DNA of 64,000 nt, from contig DASXUY010000021.1 in the NCBI GenBank assembly GCA_036504535.1, positions 113,456-177,455 of the forward strand. The letters run 5' to 3'. A program made the translations under genes and the position numbers. Below, in pieces: positions 53,800-63,459 of this stretch. The notes below the pieces were generated by a model. That model was not told the origin of the DNA. It searched no databases and saw only the letters and a program-made list of their open reading frames with translations. Position 1 is the stretch's first letter. The number at the start of each line of letters is the position of its first letter. The DNA is from JARLGU01 sp036504535 (GTDB lineage Bacteria > Armatimonadota > Armatimonadia > Armatimonadales > Capsulimonadaceae).

Positions 53800-55842
53800 T
53801 CACAACAGTAGCCTCGCCGGGGCTAGCACTTGGACGCTGCGGCTCGGAAGGTAGAGTTGTATCGACTGATCGCGGCCATACATGGGCACAGTTTGGATAG
53901 GATAAACGATGCCGTTTCGCGAACGCGCGTGGCCACAGTATTTGGGGTCGTCGCTGTTCAGTACAACGGTGTATGCCTCGCGATCCGGAACCGGAATGCG
54001 TAAGTCAGCATAGGAAGCAGTCGGGTGGAAGTTGAACGCAAACACTAAAGCGCCACGTCGATAGACCAGCTGTCGCGTGTCCTCATGGATAGCGAGTTGC
54101 TCAATGAGGCCGTCCGTGAGGACGTGAAATCTGTGGTCAAGGTCGTTCATGTCGGCATCAAACGCCTGCAACCCTTCGTACTTGAGCGCGCGATTCGTCG
54201 AGAGCGACCACTGCCGCCTCGCAAAATGGTACGAAAAGCCATTCCCTTCGCGCGGAAAGTCCACCCACTCGGGATGACCGAACTCATTGCCCATAAAGTT
54301 TAGGTAAGCTTCACCAGCGAGGCTAAACGTGATGAGCCTGACCATCTTATGCAGCGCAACACCGCGATCGATAACGATGTTCTCGGTACGCTTCCCCATG
54401 TGCCAGTACATATCCGCGTCCATGAGCCTGAACGCCATCGTCTTATCACCCACCAGCGCCTGGTCATGGCTCTCAGCGTATCCGACATGCTTCTCCGAGT
54501 GGCGGCGATTCATAAGCGTGGTATAAACATCCTGTAGCGACCACTCGTCGTCGGACTTTTCCTTAAGCGTCTTTATCCAGTAATCCGGCACACCCATCGC
54601 AAGTCTATAGTCAAACCCCACCCCGCCGTCCGCGACCGGTGCGGCCACACCGGGCATTCCAGACACATCCTCGCCAATGGTAATCGCATTCGGTTTGATG
54701 GTATGCGTCAGTTCGTTAGCGAGCTGAAGATAGACCACCGCATCCCAATCCACCGATCCGCCAAAGTAGTCGTCGTAACTGGTGAAATCATGCCCAAGAC
54801 CGTGATGGTAATACAGCATGCTCGTGACGCCGTCGAACCGGAATCCGTCAAACTTGAACTCATCTAGCCAGAAGCGAACATTGCTCAAGAGGAACCGCTG
54901 AACCTCATACTTGGAGTAATCGTAAAGCAGTGAATCCCACGCCGAATGCAGCCCTCGCGCTCCTGCGTGGAAATACTGGTGGTCGGTACCGTCAAAGTGG
55001 TTGAGCCCCTCGAGCACATTCTTAACCGCATGGCTGTGGACGATGTCGAGGAGTACCACGATCCCATTCTCGTGCGCCGTATCGATCAGCAGTTTCAGCT
55101 CTTCGGGCGTCCCAAAGCGCGACGAGACCGCGAACAGGCTACTGACATGGTAGCCGAACGACCCATAGTACGGATGCTCCTGTATCGCCATCAGTTGGAT
55201 CGCGTTATAGCCCAGGGACTTGACCCGAGGAATGATGTCGTCGATGAACTCCTCGAACGACCCGACCTTCGCTTCCTCAGTGGCCATCCCCACATGCGCT
55301 TCGTAGATGCGCAACCCTTCCTTCTCGATCACAGGGGCGTCGTGCATAAACTCAAAAACGGTCGGCGGCATCCAGAACTGAGCAGTAAAATCGTGCGTCA
55401 CGGGATGCTGGACAACCCGACGCGCATAAGCCGGTATGCGGTCCAGCGCATCGTGGTCGGTCACGACATGCACCTTGACCAGGCTTTCGTGAACTAGGCG
55501 ATCGCCGTAAACATTATCTGGAAGAAACAGACTCCACACCCCGTACTCGTCGCGCTCCATCGGCTCTGTTTCGCGATTCCATCCATTGAAATCGCCGATA
55601 AGCCGCAACGATTTCGCGCCCGGTGCCCACTCGCGATACCAAACACCAGCTTGCCCGTCACGCTCGCCTCTATTGAACCCAAAATACGTGTGCCCCTCGC
55701 TGATCGGCCCAAGCAGCCCGCCATGAAGGTCGATCTGCGACTTCACATGCCAGTAATGCCCCATACGGTTCATCAGCAAGTGAGCATAAGGCTCCAGCCA
55801 AGGGTCGGTCTTAATCAATCCGAGTGGTTCGTTAGTGTTCAT
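53800..55842 (-). CDS. glgB: 1,4-alpha-glucan branching enzyme (GH13)
   Basis: A 680-residue glycogen branching enzyme. The N-terminal CBM48-like domain includes REWAPGAKSLRLIGDFNGWN. The GH13 barrel carries the nucleophile in FRFDGVTSM near residue 335, the acid/base in TIGEDVSGMPG near 390 and YAESHDQALVGDKT near 457, with WFDEFK-like strands. The N-terminal fold and ALLDIVHSHA region fit the GH13_8 (eukaryote-like) branching enzymes rather than GH13_9. Other glg genes are not in the window. Confidence 0.95.
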   Translation of the reverse strand: MNTNEPLGLIKTDPWLEPYAHLLMNRMGHYWHVKSQIDLHGGLLGPISEGHTYFGFNRGERDGQAGVWYREWAPGAKSLRLIGDFNGWNRETEPMERDEYGVWSLFLPDNVYGDRLVHESLVKVHVVTDHDALDRIPAYARRVVQHPVTHDFTAQFWMPPTVFEFMHDAPVIEKEGLRIYEAHVGMATEEAKVGSFEEFIDDIIPRVKSLGYNAIQLMAIQEHPYYGSFGYHVSSLFAVSSRFGTPEELKLLIDTAHENGIVVLLDIVHSHAVKNVLEGLNHFDGTDHQYFHAGARGLHSAWDSLLYDYSKYEVQRFLLSNVRFWLDEFKFDGFRFDGVTSMLYYHHGLGHDFTSYDDYFGGSVDWDAVVYLQLANELTHTIKPNAITIGEDVSGMPGVAAPVADGGVGFDYRLAMGVPDYWIKTLKEKSDDEWSLQDVYTTLMNRRHSEKHVGYAESHDQALVGDKTMAFRLMDADMYWHMGKRTENIVIDRGVALHKMVRLITFSLAGEAYLNFMGNEFGHPEWVDFPREGNGFSYHFARRQWSLSTNRALKYEGLQAFDADMNDLDHRFHVLTDGLIEQLAIHEDTRQLVYRRGALVFAFNFHPTASYADLRIPVPDREAYTVVLNSDDPKYCGHARSRNGIVYPIQTVPMYGRDQSIQLYLPSRSVQVLAPARLLL

Positions 55843-56031
55843 AGGGTTAAAATCGTCTCAACGCAGCCGATGGAACGGTCAGTCTCATTACCAACCAGAG
55901 CGACGCATACCGGCAAATTAGGCGTCTAATATAGTGGCACAGAATCGGGTGGAAATGTGAAGGGGCGATTAGGACCTGCGTTTGGGGGGCAAATACCGGC
56001 TTGCTGGAGCGGCGGCGGCAACCGACATTTG

Positions 56032-56334
56032 CTACTCCGGTCTCAATATATCTGTAGCGGTAGGAATACGACTTCCGTGAATAAGTCGCAACACCTCAAT
56101 TCCGGTAGCTTTGGGTCGATAGTATATTACTATCATGCCAACTGGACTCGTTCTAACATTGTCACCCAAATCCGGTCGAGCCTCGGCTGCACCAGGAAAC
56201 TCGGAGAGAAGAATACATCGCTGCTTGATCGCATCCAGCGTTTTGTCCGCTGCCGCATCGTTGTCGATCGCAATGTACGCCCAAATCTCGTACAGGTCAT
56301 TTGTTGCAGCGTCAGACCACTCAATGAGTCCCAT
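56032..56334 (-). CDS. ParE/RelE-family toxin
   Basis: A 100-residue type II toxin candidate of the ParE/RelE fold: LIEWSDAATNDLYEIWAYIA at the N-terminus, the helix TLDAIKQRCILLSEFPGAAEA, and the strand GMIVIYYRPKATGIEVLRLIHG. It probably inhibits DNA gyrase (ParE) or cleaves mRNA (RelE); sequence cannot decide. It follows the antitoxin with a 14-bp overlap. Length is normal, so likely functional. Confidence 0.86.
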   Translation of the reverse strand: MGLIEWSDAATNDLYEIWAYIAIDNDAAADKTLDAIKQRCILLSEFPGAAEARPDLGDNVRTSPVGMIVIYYRPKATGIEVLRLIHGSRIPTATDILRPE

Positions 56335-56599
56335 TCGAATTCCGGTTCGCCTCAAATCGTCTTCGGGCCTCGCGCTTCACTTCTTCCATATCAAGCACCG
56401 AGCAAGCGCCTCGCTCGATATCAGCGACGCCGATCGCCACCTGTTCGCGAAGCCACTTCAGCTTCACTCGCTCTTCAGGATTAAGGTTGTTAAGCAGCCC
56501 GAGTCCCGTGGCAACTACGTCTTCGGGAGTTGCGAACTCACCTGATGCAACTTTCAGTGCGATCAATTCTTCAAGTTCCGGCGTAAGCGTCACGGTCAT
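56321..56599 (-). CDS. ParD-like antitoxin
   Basis: A 92-residue partner of the adjacent ParE/RelE-like toxin. The N-terminal segment TVTLTPELEELIALKVASGE fits the ribbon-helix-helix antitoxin pattern of ParD/CC2985-type proteins, and the C-terminal part (VKREARRRFEANRN) is the toxin-neutralising, basic tail. GGGAGG precedes the ATG at 56599 by 5 bp. It is upstream of and overlaps the toxin gene, as usual for this module, and probably represses it. Confidence 0.84.
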   Translation of the reverse strand: MTVTLTPELEELIALKVASGEFATPEDVVATGLGLLNNLNPEERVKLKWLREQVAIGVADIERGACSVLDMEEVKREARRRFEANRNSNGTH

Positions 56600-56649
56600 A
56601 ATAACCTCCCGACACGTAAACATATCCCTATTCTACCACTCCGCCACCC

Positions 56650-59600
56650 CTACCGGAACCCGAAATACTTGGCCTCGGGGTGGTGCAGGATAATCGCCGA
56701 TGTGCTCTGCTCTGGCTCCATCATGAACTCGTCGGAGAGGTCGACGTCGATGCGCGATGGGTCCAGCAGCTCGAACAGCTTTGTCTGGTCCTCAAGGTTC
56801 GGGCACGCCGGGTAGCCGAACGAGTACCGGCTGCCCTGGTATCCGTGAGCGAACAGCTTGCTGACGTCGGCGTTGTCCTTGCCAGCGATCCCCAGCTCTT
56901 CCCGGACACGCTTGTGCCAGTACTCCGCGAGTGCCTCGGCGGTTTCCACCGAAAGCCCATGCAGGTAAAGGTAGTCGCGGTATTCGCCCGAATCAAGCAG
57001 CTGCTTTTCAAGAAGCGACGCTTTCCGCCCCACGGTCACGAGGTGGAACGCGGCAACATCCCGCTTACCGCTACTCACCGGGGCGATATAGTCCGCTAGG
57101 CACAGGTGCTTGGGATCGTCAATCTGGCGCGGGAAATGGAACCGCAGCCATTCCGTATCATGATCCTCGGGCCGATAGATGATCAGGTCGTTCCCCTCGG
57201 AATTCGCCGGGTAATAGCCGTACACCACCTTCGCCGCCATCACTTGTTCACGAATCGCGCGCTCTTTCCACGCCTCGAAGATTGGGACGACCTCGCGTGC
57301 TGTGAACTCGGCATACTCGTCGGGCGTGCGAACGCCTCGGCGGAACTGCCAGTGGCCCCGAAACAGCATGTTCTTATTGATGTACGGATAAACGTCACGC
57401 AAGTCGATATCGGTCGCCACCTTGCTGCCCCAGAACGGCGGCGTTGGGATGGCGGCGTCCCGGGCGACGGTCGGCTCGGCGATAAACGTGAATGCCTTCT
57501 CGTCGACATGGTTCCACAGGTTGGACCGCTTCTCTTGCTCGGCATCCACCTCCGCATCGTCTTCCGGCACCACAGCTTCCGGCTCGGCAGGCTTGTCTGC
57601 AACACTCCCGCCCAGCCCCATGATTTTGTCCATGAGGTGAAGGCCATCGAACGCGTCCGCTGCGTAGAACACCTTGCCGTCGTACACCTTGGTCAGATCC
57701 TGCTCCACATACTTGCGCGTTAACGCCGCCCCGCCGAGAAGCACAGGAATGTGGCTTTGGCCAGCTTCGTTCAAGAACTCAAGGTCTTCCCGCATCACCA
57801 CCGTGCTCTTGACGAGCAGACCCGACAGCCCGATGGCGTCGGCGTTGACACGCTTGACGGCATCGAGCACATTCTGGATAGGCTGCTTGATGCCGATGTT
57901 CTCAGTCGTGTAGCCGTTATTTGTCAGAATAATGTCTACCAGGTTCTTGCCAATATCGTGAACATCGCCCTTCACCGTCGCCAGCACAATCGTACCCTTG
58001 GCGCCCGTGTCAGCCTTCTCCATGTGCGGCTCAAGATACGCCACCGACTTCTTCATCACTTCGGCGGACTGAAGTACGAACGGCAGTTGCATCTGACCAG
58101 AGCCAAACAGCTCACCAACCACCTTCATGCCATCGAGCAGATACGTGTTCACAATCTCCAGCGCCGGGTACGTCTTCAGCGCCTCTTCAAGTGTCGCCTC
58201 CAGCCCCACCTTCTCCCCGTCGATAATGTAGCGCTTCAAACGCTCCTCGACAGGCAGGGCCGATAGACCGGCGGCGGCATTGGCCTTCTTAATCTTGCCT
58301 GCCTCGCCCTCGAAAAAGCCCATCAGCACTTGCAACGGATCGTAGCCGTCGCTGCGCTCATCAAACACCAGCCTGCGCGCCGCTTCTGCCTGCTCTGCTG
58401 GGATCCGACTCAGCGGGATTATCTTGGCGGCGTTGATAATGGCGGCATCGAGGCCCGCCTCCACGGCATAGTGCAAAAACACTGAGTTGAGCACGACACG
58501 GGCCGCTGGAGCGAGACCAAACGAGCAGTTGGAGACTCCCAACACGGTTCGCGCCCCAGGTAGCTCGGCCTTGATGCGGCGGATCGCTTCGATTGTCGCG
58601 ATACCGTCCTTGCGGTACTCTTCCTCACCTGTCGAGAGCGGGAACGTCAGCGTGTCAAAGAAGATATCCTCAGGGTTGATGCCATACTCGCCAACGGCGC
58701 AGTCATACAGCCGCTTAGCGACCCGAATCTTGCCCTCGACATCGTGTGGCTGTCCTGTCTCCTCGATAGTGAGCGCGACAACACCAGCACCGTAGCGCTT
58801 GCAGACCGGGAGCACCTTCGCAATCTTGACTCCGCCATCTTCGAAGTTGATCGAGTTGACGAGACACTTGCCGGGGAGACGCTTAAGAGCCTCCTCATAA
58901 ACGCGCTCATCCGCCGAGTCGCTGTCCACCATAATCGGGATAATACCAAGCTGCCCAAACCGTGCCGCAACCGGCTTGACATCCTCCACACGGTCGCGGC
59001 CGACATAGTCGACTGACAGGTCCAGGATATTCGCGCCCTCCTTGACCTGCTCACGAGCCATCTTGGCCATGCCGTCGATATCGCCTTCAAGCAGCAGGTC
59101 GCGGAACTTCCGGCTCCCGGTAGCGTTGGTGCGTTCACCGATAATGAAGACGCTGTTCTCCTGCTCATAGGGGATGTTATAAAACAGCGACGAAGCCGAC
59201 GGAATATGCTCAATCTGGCGTGGCGACGGCGCTCGTGTGCCGATTAAGTCGATCATCGCCTTCATATGCGCAGGAGTCGTGCCGCAGCATCCGCCAACGA
59301 TGTTGACGCCGAACTCGCGCACAAACCGCTCCTGCCATTGGGCGAATGGCTCAGCGCCCATCGGGAAGTAGCTCCTGCCGTCACGAAGCTCGGGCATTCC
59401 GGCATTAGGCAGCAGCGACAGGAACTTGGAACTGTGGCGCGAGAATGTGCGAACATGCTCAAGGAGGCCGTCCGGGCCTTGAGCGCAGTTAATGCCGAGA
59501 ACGTCGACAGGCAGAGCTTCCAGAGCCGTTATTGCCGCGATTGGCTCGGTCCCAAGGAACATGGCCCCGGTGTCGAATATCGTCACCTGCCCCATGAGTG

Positions 59601-60165
59601 GGACGCGCTTCCCAGCCGCTTTCATAGCGTCGGTACAGGCGATAAGCGCACACTTGATCTGCAGTAGGTCGAACGCTGTCTCCACCAGCAGCACATCCGC
59701 GCCGCCGTCAATTAACGCTCGCGCCTGGAGTTCGTACCCCGCGCGCATGTCGTCGAACGAGATATCGCCAAGCGTGACCTGCTTCGAACCCGGCCCCATA
59801 CTGCCGATGACGAACCTCGGCTTATCGGGTGTCGAGTAGTCGGCGCATACGGACTTAGCAAGCCTTGCTGCCTCGAAGTTTAGCTCGTACGAACGCTCCG
59901 CCAGACCGTTTTCCGCCATCTGGAATGGGACACCGTTGAACGAATCCGTCTCAACCGCATCGCAACCCACTTCCAGGTACGACGCGTGGATTTCCGCAAT
60001 CGCCGACGGCTTCGTGACGACAAGAATCTCGGTACTGTCCGGGTGGCCGCCAAAGTCATCCGCCGTCAGTCGTCCTTCTTCCTGCTGTGCGAATATACTG
60101 GTTCCCATTGCTCCATCGAAAAAGAGAACCCGCTCGCGTAATGCCTGCAAAAAATCTGCTTTCAT
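56650..60165 (-). CDS. metH: Cobalamin-dependent methionine synthase
   Basis: A 1171-residue, full-length MetH that methylates homocysteine using methyl-tetrahydrofolate through cobalamin. Domains in order: homocysteine-binding barrel (~1-330; FFDGAMGTSIF, GINCAQGP, VGGCCGTTPAHM zinc cysteines), pterin-binding barrel (~340-620; FIIGERTNATGSRKF), helical cap (~640-730), cobalamin-binding Rossmann fold (DVHDIGKN near 740), and a C-terminal S-adenosylmethionine activation domain (~920-1171). A TATAAT sequence ends 9 bp before the ATG, with no Shine-Dalgarno, so leaderless translation is possible. Confidence 0.98.
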   Translation of the reverse strand: MKADFLQALRERVLFFDGAMGTSIFAQQEEGRLTADDFGGHPDSTEILVVTKPSAIAEIHASYLEVGCDAVETDSFNGVPFQMAENGLAERSYELNFEAARLAKSVCADYSTPDKPRFVIGSMGPGSKQVTLGDISFDDMRAGYELQARALIDGGADVLLVETAFDLLQIKCALIACTDAMKAAGKRVPLMGQVTIFDTGAMFLGTEPIAAITALEALPVDVLGINCAQGPDGLLEHVRTFSRHSSKFLSLLPNAGMPELRDGRSYFPMGAEPFAQWQERFVREFGVNIVGGCCGTTPAHMKAMIDLIGTRAPSPRQIEHIPSASSLFYNIPYEQENSVFIIGERTNATGSRKFRDLLLEGDIDGMAKMAREQVKEGANILDLSVDYVGRDRVEDVKPVAARFGQLGIIPIMVDSDSADERVYEEALKRLPGKCLVNSINFEDGGVKIAKVLPVCKRYGAGVVALTIEETGQPHDVEGKIRVAKRLYDCAVGEYGINPEDIFFDTLTFPLSTGEEEYRKDGIATIEAIRRIKAELPGARTVLGVSNCSFGLAPAARVVLNSVFLHYAVEAGLDAAIINAAKIIPLSRIPAEQAEAARRLVFDERSDGYDPLQVLMGFFEGEAGKIKKANAAAGLSALPVEERLKRYIIDGEKVGLEATLEEALKTYPALEIVNTYLLDGMKVVGELFGSGQMQLPFVLQSAEVMKKSVAYLEPHMEKADTGAKGTIVLATVKGDVHDIGKNLVDIILTNNGYTTENIGIKQPIQNVLDAVKRVNADAIGLSGLLVKSTVVMREDLEFLNEAGQSHIPVLLGGAALTRKYVEQDLTKVYDGKVFYAADAFDGLHLMDKIMGLGGSVADKPAEPEAVVPEDDAEVDAEQEKRSNLWNHVDEKAFTFIAEPTVARDAAIPTPPFWGSKVATDIDLRDVYPYINKNMLFRGHWQFRRGVRTPDEYAEFTAREVVPIFEAWKERAIREQVMAAKVVYGYYPANSEGNDLIIYRPEDHDTEWLRFHFPRQIDDPKHLCLADYIAPVSSGKRDVAAFHLVTVGRKASLLEKQLLDSGEYRDYLYLHGLSVETAEALAEYWHKRVREELGIAGKDNADVSKLFAHGYQGSRYSFGYPACPNLEDQTKLFELLDPSRIDVDLSDEFMMEPEQSTSAIILHHPEAKYFGFR

Positions 60166-60489
60166 AGTCGCCCATTATACCCCAGCCCGGATTTGGCAAT
60201 ACGAACCGTTCTTAAAGGGTAACAGATCGGCCCTTGCACACGGGGCGCGCTATCAAACGGTTAATACACAGCGCGATCTCCCTTCCGATTCCCCCTCGCC
60301 TTTCCAAGGAGAGGGGTTAGGGGGTGAGGTCTTTCTTACGTGCATTTGCCGTAATAATCATCCCAATCAAATAATCAAACAAATCACAGTTCAGACAGCT
60401 GGCTTCTCCCATTGCCGCCACTCCGCCCATATTGCAAACCGGTTAGAACGAGGACCGCGCAAATTGACGACATCCGGTAAACTATATCT
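60166..60489. other. Divergent metH/lacI intergenic region with palindromic repeat
   Basis: This 324-bp gap lies between divergent genes. It holds a TATAAT-type -10 for metH (60174-60179, minus) and a C/G-rich palindrome at about 60291-60329, with the AAGGAGAGG-type core of widespread bacterial REP-like elements. I did not see a cobalamin or SAM riboswitch motif. Confidence 0.45.
60291..60329. repeat. REP-like intergenic palindrome
   Basis: A 39-bp C-rich then G-rich stretch (CCCCCTCGCC near the left, AGGGGTTAGGGGGTGAGG at the right) with an internal palindrome around CCTTTCCAAGGAGAGG. It resembles REP-like elements scattered in many genomes. Only one copy is in this window. Confidence 0.4.
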
Positions 60490-61569
60490 ATGGATTCAAA
60501 AGCCGGTAAAGATTCGGCAGTAAAACGAGCGGTGCGCGGGCGCAGACGCGTCTCTATCGCCGATATCGCACGCGCCAGCAGCGTCTCATCAGCGGTCGTC
60601 TCATACGTTATCAACGACGGCCCACGTCCCGTCCACCCCGAGACCCGCGCACGCGTCCTCAAGGCGATGCGCGACCTGAATTACAGGCCAAGCGCGGTGG
60701 TATCAGGCGCATCAGCGCACTCGATGAGCACCATCGGGATCGCGTTCCCTAAACCCGACCCGTCACTGGTCGTGTCACCCTTCTATTCCACCGTTCAGCT
60801 TGGAATTGTCGAAGAAGCCCTTCGCCGAGGACAAAATACGCTTGTCTATTCCGGCTGTTTTGACACCGACGTCCACAAAAATCTGCGCATCTACGCCGAT
60901 GGACGCTGCGACGGCCTTATCCTCATCACGCCGCCCATGGACAGTAAGCTGGTTCCCGCCCTCAAAGAGCGCGGCATTCCGTTTGTGCAACTTCTCGATA
61001 GTCACGAAGACCCTGAAGCGCCGACCATCGACGTTGACGATGCCCAGGGCGCTAGCGACATGACGACCTACCTGCTCAGCTTGGGTCACAAGCGCATCGC
61101 CTATTTCGCAGGCGACGACAACCTGGCTGCGACCCCATTACGCGTGGGCGGCTACCAGTCAGCCATGCGCGAAGCTGGCGTCGCCGACGAGTATCATCTG
61201 GTGAAACAGGGCCATTACTCCCGTCAATCGGGATATGATCTTGCTCGTGACGTAATGGCGTTGCCGCTCGACACGCGTCCCACTGCCCTCTTCTGCTCCA
61301 ACGACGACTCCGCCATCGGCGCGCTCGATGCGCTCCGTGAACTCGGGATAAACGTCCCCGGCGACATCAGCGTCGTCGGCACCGACGACATTCCCCAGGC
61401 AGCCTTTACCGAGCCACCTCTCACAACTGTCCGCCAGCCGCTCCAAGAATGGGGCCGCCGCGCCGTCAGCATGCTTATGGACGTCATCGACGGCATCGAC
61501 AGCGAACGCCGCATCATGCTCCCCTCCAGCGTCATCGTCCGCCAATCTGCCGCCCCGCCGAAGGGGTGA
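60490..61569 (+). CDS. LacI-family transcriptional regulator
   Basis: A 359-residue regulator. The HTH is VSIADIARASSVSSAVVSYV with the hinge DGPRPVHPETRARVLKAMR, and the ligand-binding domain includes GIAFPKPDPSLVVSPFYST, CDGLILITPP and SVVGTDDIPQAAFTEPPLTTV. It is divergent from metH but sugar-ligand domains suggest it controls unrelated genes. No obvious operator was found. Ligand is unknown. Confidence 0.94.
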   Translation: MDSKAGKDSAVKRAVRGRRRVSIADIARASSVSSAVVSYVINDGPRPVHPETRARVLKAMRDLNYRPSAVVSGASAHSMSTIGIAFPKPDPSLVVSPFYSTVQLGIVEEALRRGQNTLVYSGCFDTDVHKNLRIYADGRCDGLILITPPMDSKLVPALKERGIPFVQLLDSHEDPEAPTIDVDDAQGASDMTTYLLSLGHKRIAYFAGDDNLAATPLRVGGYQSAMREAGVADEYHLVKQGHYSRQSGYDLARDVMALPLDTRPTALFCSNDDSAIGALDALRELGINVPGDISVVGTDDIPQAAFTEPPLTTVRQPLQEWGRRAVSMLMDVIDGIDSERRIMLPSSVIVRQSAAPPKG

Positions 61570-61615
61570 GTGGGAAGGGCGTGCTACGTGTTGTAAATCT
61601 GTAGTGGGGTAGAGA

Positions 61616-62203
61616 ATGACCGTAACACCACCGCAATTCATATTGATCGCCGGACCTAACGGGGCGGGCAAGTCCACAACTGCAACGCACCTCTTACCCA
61701 AAGGCGTCCACTATATCAACGCCGACGAGATCGCGCTGACATTGCCTGAGGATGCCAATGGTAATGATATTGCTGCGGGCCGCCTATTTTTTGCCGAATG
61801 GACCAGGTTGGAACGCGCTCGCAGAGACTTTGCCGTTGAAACCACTCTTGCAAACAAATCGCTTGTCGGGCGACTTAAGAGGCTCAAAATCGCTGGCTAC
61901 CAAATACGTATGATCTTCCTACGGCTACCCTCCGTAGACCTGGCAATCGAACGAGTAGCTGCACGTGTGCGGGCAGGCGGCCACAATATACCTCGTGAGA
62001 CGATTAGAAGACGATACACTGCTGGTATAAAGAACTTGGTCCACATCTACGTTCCATCGTGTGACCTTTGGACCATTTACGAAAACACACAACCGTCCTT
62101 GCCAAAATTAGTAGCTGAGGGTGGCATCAACCTGAAGTCATCGATTTTAGACTCTAGTGTTTGGGAACAAATAAATGCAACAGCTTACGGTCAGCGAACT
62201 TGA
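61616..62203 (+). CDS. Zeta-toxin-like P-loop kinase
   Basis: A 195-residue P-loop protein resembling zeta toxins. Walker A GPNGAGKST is at residues 13-21, followed by YINADEIAL, the Asp that positions the substrate, and DFAVETTLANKS. Zeta toxins phosphorylate UDP-GlcNAc, which would block peptidoglycan synthesis; other members of the family have different targets. It overlaps a small gene at its 3' end by 29 bp, which is a candidate antitoxin. The epsilon antitoxin normally precedes zeta, so the arrangement differs. Confidence 0.8.
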   Translation: MTVTPPQFILIAGPNGAGKSTTATHLLPKGVHYINADEIALTLPEDANGNDIAAGRLFFAEWTRLERARRDFAVETTLANKSLVGRLKRLKIAGYQIRMIFLRLPSVDLAIERVAARVRAGGHNIPRETIRRRYTAGIKNLVHIYVPSCDLWTIYENTQPSLPKLVAEGGINLKSSILDSSVWEQINATAYGQRT

Positions 62204-62435
62204 AACTCGAACTGAGCTAATCCGCCGTATGAACAACACGGAGGTAATCACGGAGATGATTGCGGCAGCGGCAATAGCTGCCATCCTTGAACACAAGCGT
62301 ATCGGCAACCCCATAGCCACGTGGCGCGACGGCAAAGTCGTCATTGTCCAGCCCGCAGACATAGGCTCCGATGGCGATTGGAGCATATGCGCTACCGGTC
62401 ACTTACACGAAACGCCGGAGCACCAGCCTGTATAG
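62175..62435 (+). CDS. Small protein overlapping zeta-like kinase (candidate antitoxin)
   Basis: An 86-residue protein of unknown family. The N-terminal half (TVSELETRTELIRRMNNTEV) is charged and helical; the middle (ITEMIAAAAIAAILEHKRIG) is a hydrophobic helix; the C-terminal half has WRDGKVVIVQPADIG. The ATG at 62175 lies inside the zeta-like gene, so translation is probably coupled. A role neutralising the kinase is inferred from position only. Confidence 0.55.
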   Translation: MQQLTVSELETRTELIRRMNNTEVITEMIAAAAIAAILEHKRIGNPIATWRDGKVVIVQPADIGSDGDWSICATGHLHETPEHQPV

Positions 62436-62632
62436 GTGCTTGGTTCAGACCGACTACCATCCCCACAATATGTTGGCTCCTGTCATCGATCAACCCATCA
62501 GATTGTAGTGCTGTGGAGCGCTGACACCGACGAATTCACCTGAAGTTTTTTGCATCGCAAGCCATGCGCATAAAATCACGACATAAGAATCTCCCTATCT
62601 ACATAAGAAACAGGTAGAATTCCACAGCACCA

Positions 62633-62659
62633 ACTCAATAATAACAGTGATTATTGAGT
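62633..62659. promoter_or_regulatory. Inverted repeat upstream of EEP nuclease gene
   Basis: Perfect 10-bp stem ACTCAATAAT / ATTATTGAGT with a 7-nt loop (62643-62649), ending 11 bp before the ATG at 62671. It could be an operator or an RNA hairpin at the start of the message. Confidence 0.45.
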
Positions 62660-62670
62660 GAGGTCGTAAA

Positions 62671-63459
62671 ATGCGAGTGGTCACATGGAACGTGAGGCGA
62701 GCGGCAGCAAAGAGCGACGCATGGAGCGTCCTTGAAGAACTGGACCCTGACATAGCGCTTCTCCAAGAGGTCTGCCGCATTCCTACGCAGATAGCCTCGC
62801 GATATAATGTAGTTCTACAGACCGCTCTTGGAAAAACTGGAAATCCGCAAAAATTCGGCACGGCTATCCTTGCTAAGGGCCTCACTCCTCAATCATTGCC
62901 ACTTACTTCGGAGTATGATTGGGTTTCTCAAGAACTTGAGTCCTACGCCGGAAACCTCGTGTCGCGTCGCCTGCTTGGGACCATTGAAGAGACCCCGGTC
63001 AGCGTGATTTCCGCGTATAGTCCGGCGTGGCCACTAGACAAGTCCAAATACCCCGAACTAGAGGTGGCTCAGGTGAAGCTAACAAAGAACCCGAAACTTT
63101 GGGTTACTGACATCCTCTGGTCGGCACTTAAGAACGCCAACTTGAACGACACGCCTTGGATCGTTGGCGGAGACTTGAACACGTCCGAATCGTTTGACCT
63201 TACGTTCGGGCGCGGCAACAAAGAGTATCTTGATAGGATGACGGCTCTCGGACTAACAGATTGCCTACGCTCCTTCACGGGACGAGCAGTACCCACGTTT
63301 AGGCATACGCGAGGGCATGTCGAGCATCAGATGGATCACTTATATGTCACACATTCGCTGCTCTCAAAGTTGACAAATTGCTTCGTTACCGACGAAAAAC
63401 TAGTCTTCGGTAACTCTATTAGTGACCATCTTCCAATCGTAGCCGACTTCACGACGTAG
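62671..63459 (+). CDS. Endonuclease/exonuclease/phosphatase (EEP) family protein
   Basis: A 262-residue protein of the EEP superfamily. MRVVTWNVRRAAAKSDAW begins the fold, DIALLQEV supplies the metal-ligand Glu, IVGGDLNTSESFD the catalytic Asp and Asn, and the C-terminal SDHLPIVADF the conserved Asp-His. These are the active-site residues, so it is likely an active metal-dependent nuclease or phosphatase. The substrate is unknown. GTGAGG lies upstream of the ATG at 62671. Confidence 0.9.
   Translation: MRVVTWNVRRAAAKSDAWSVLEELDPDIALLQEVCRIPTQIASRYNVVLQTALGKTGNPQKFGTAILAKGLTPQSLPLTSEYDWVSQELESYAGNLVSRRLLGTIEETPVSVISAYSPAWPLDKSKYPELEVAQVKLTKNPKLWVTDILWSALKNANLNDTPWIVGGDLNTSESFDLTFGRGNKEYLDRMTALGLTDCLRSFTGRAVPTFRHTRGHVEHQMDHLYVTHSLLSKLTNCFVTDEKLVFGNSISDHLPIVADFTT

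Noticed and set aside
60166..60489. Possible cobalamin or SAM riboswitch before metH
   Set aside because: The B12-box and other conserved stretches are not visible, and the promoter -10 lies too near the start codon to leave room for a leader.
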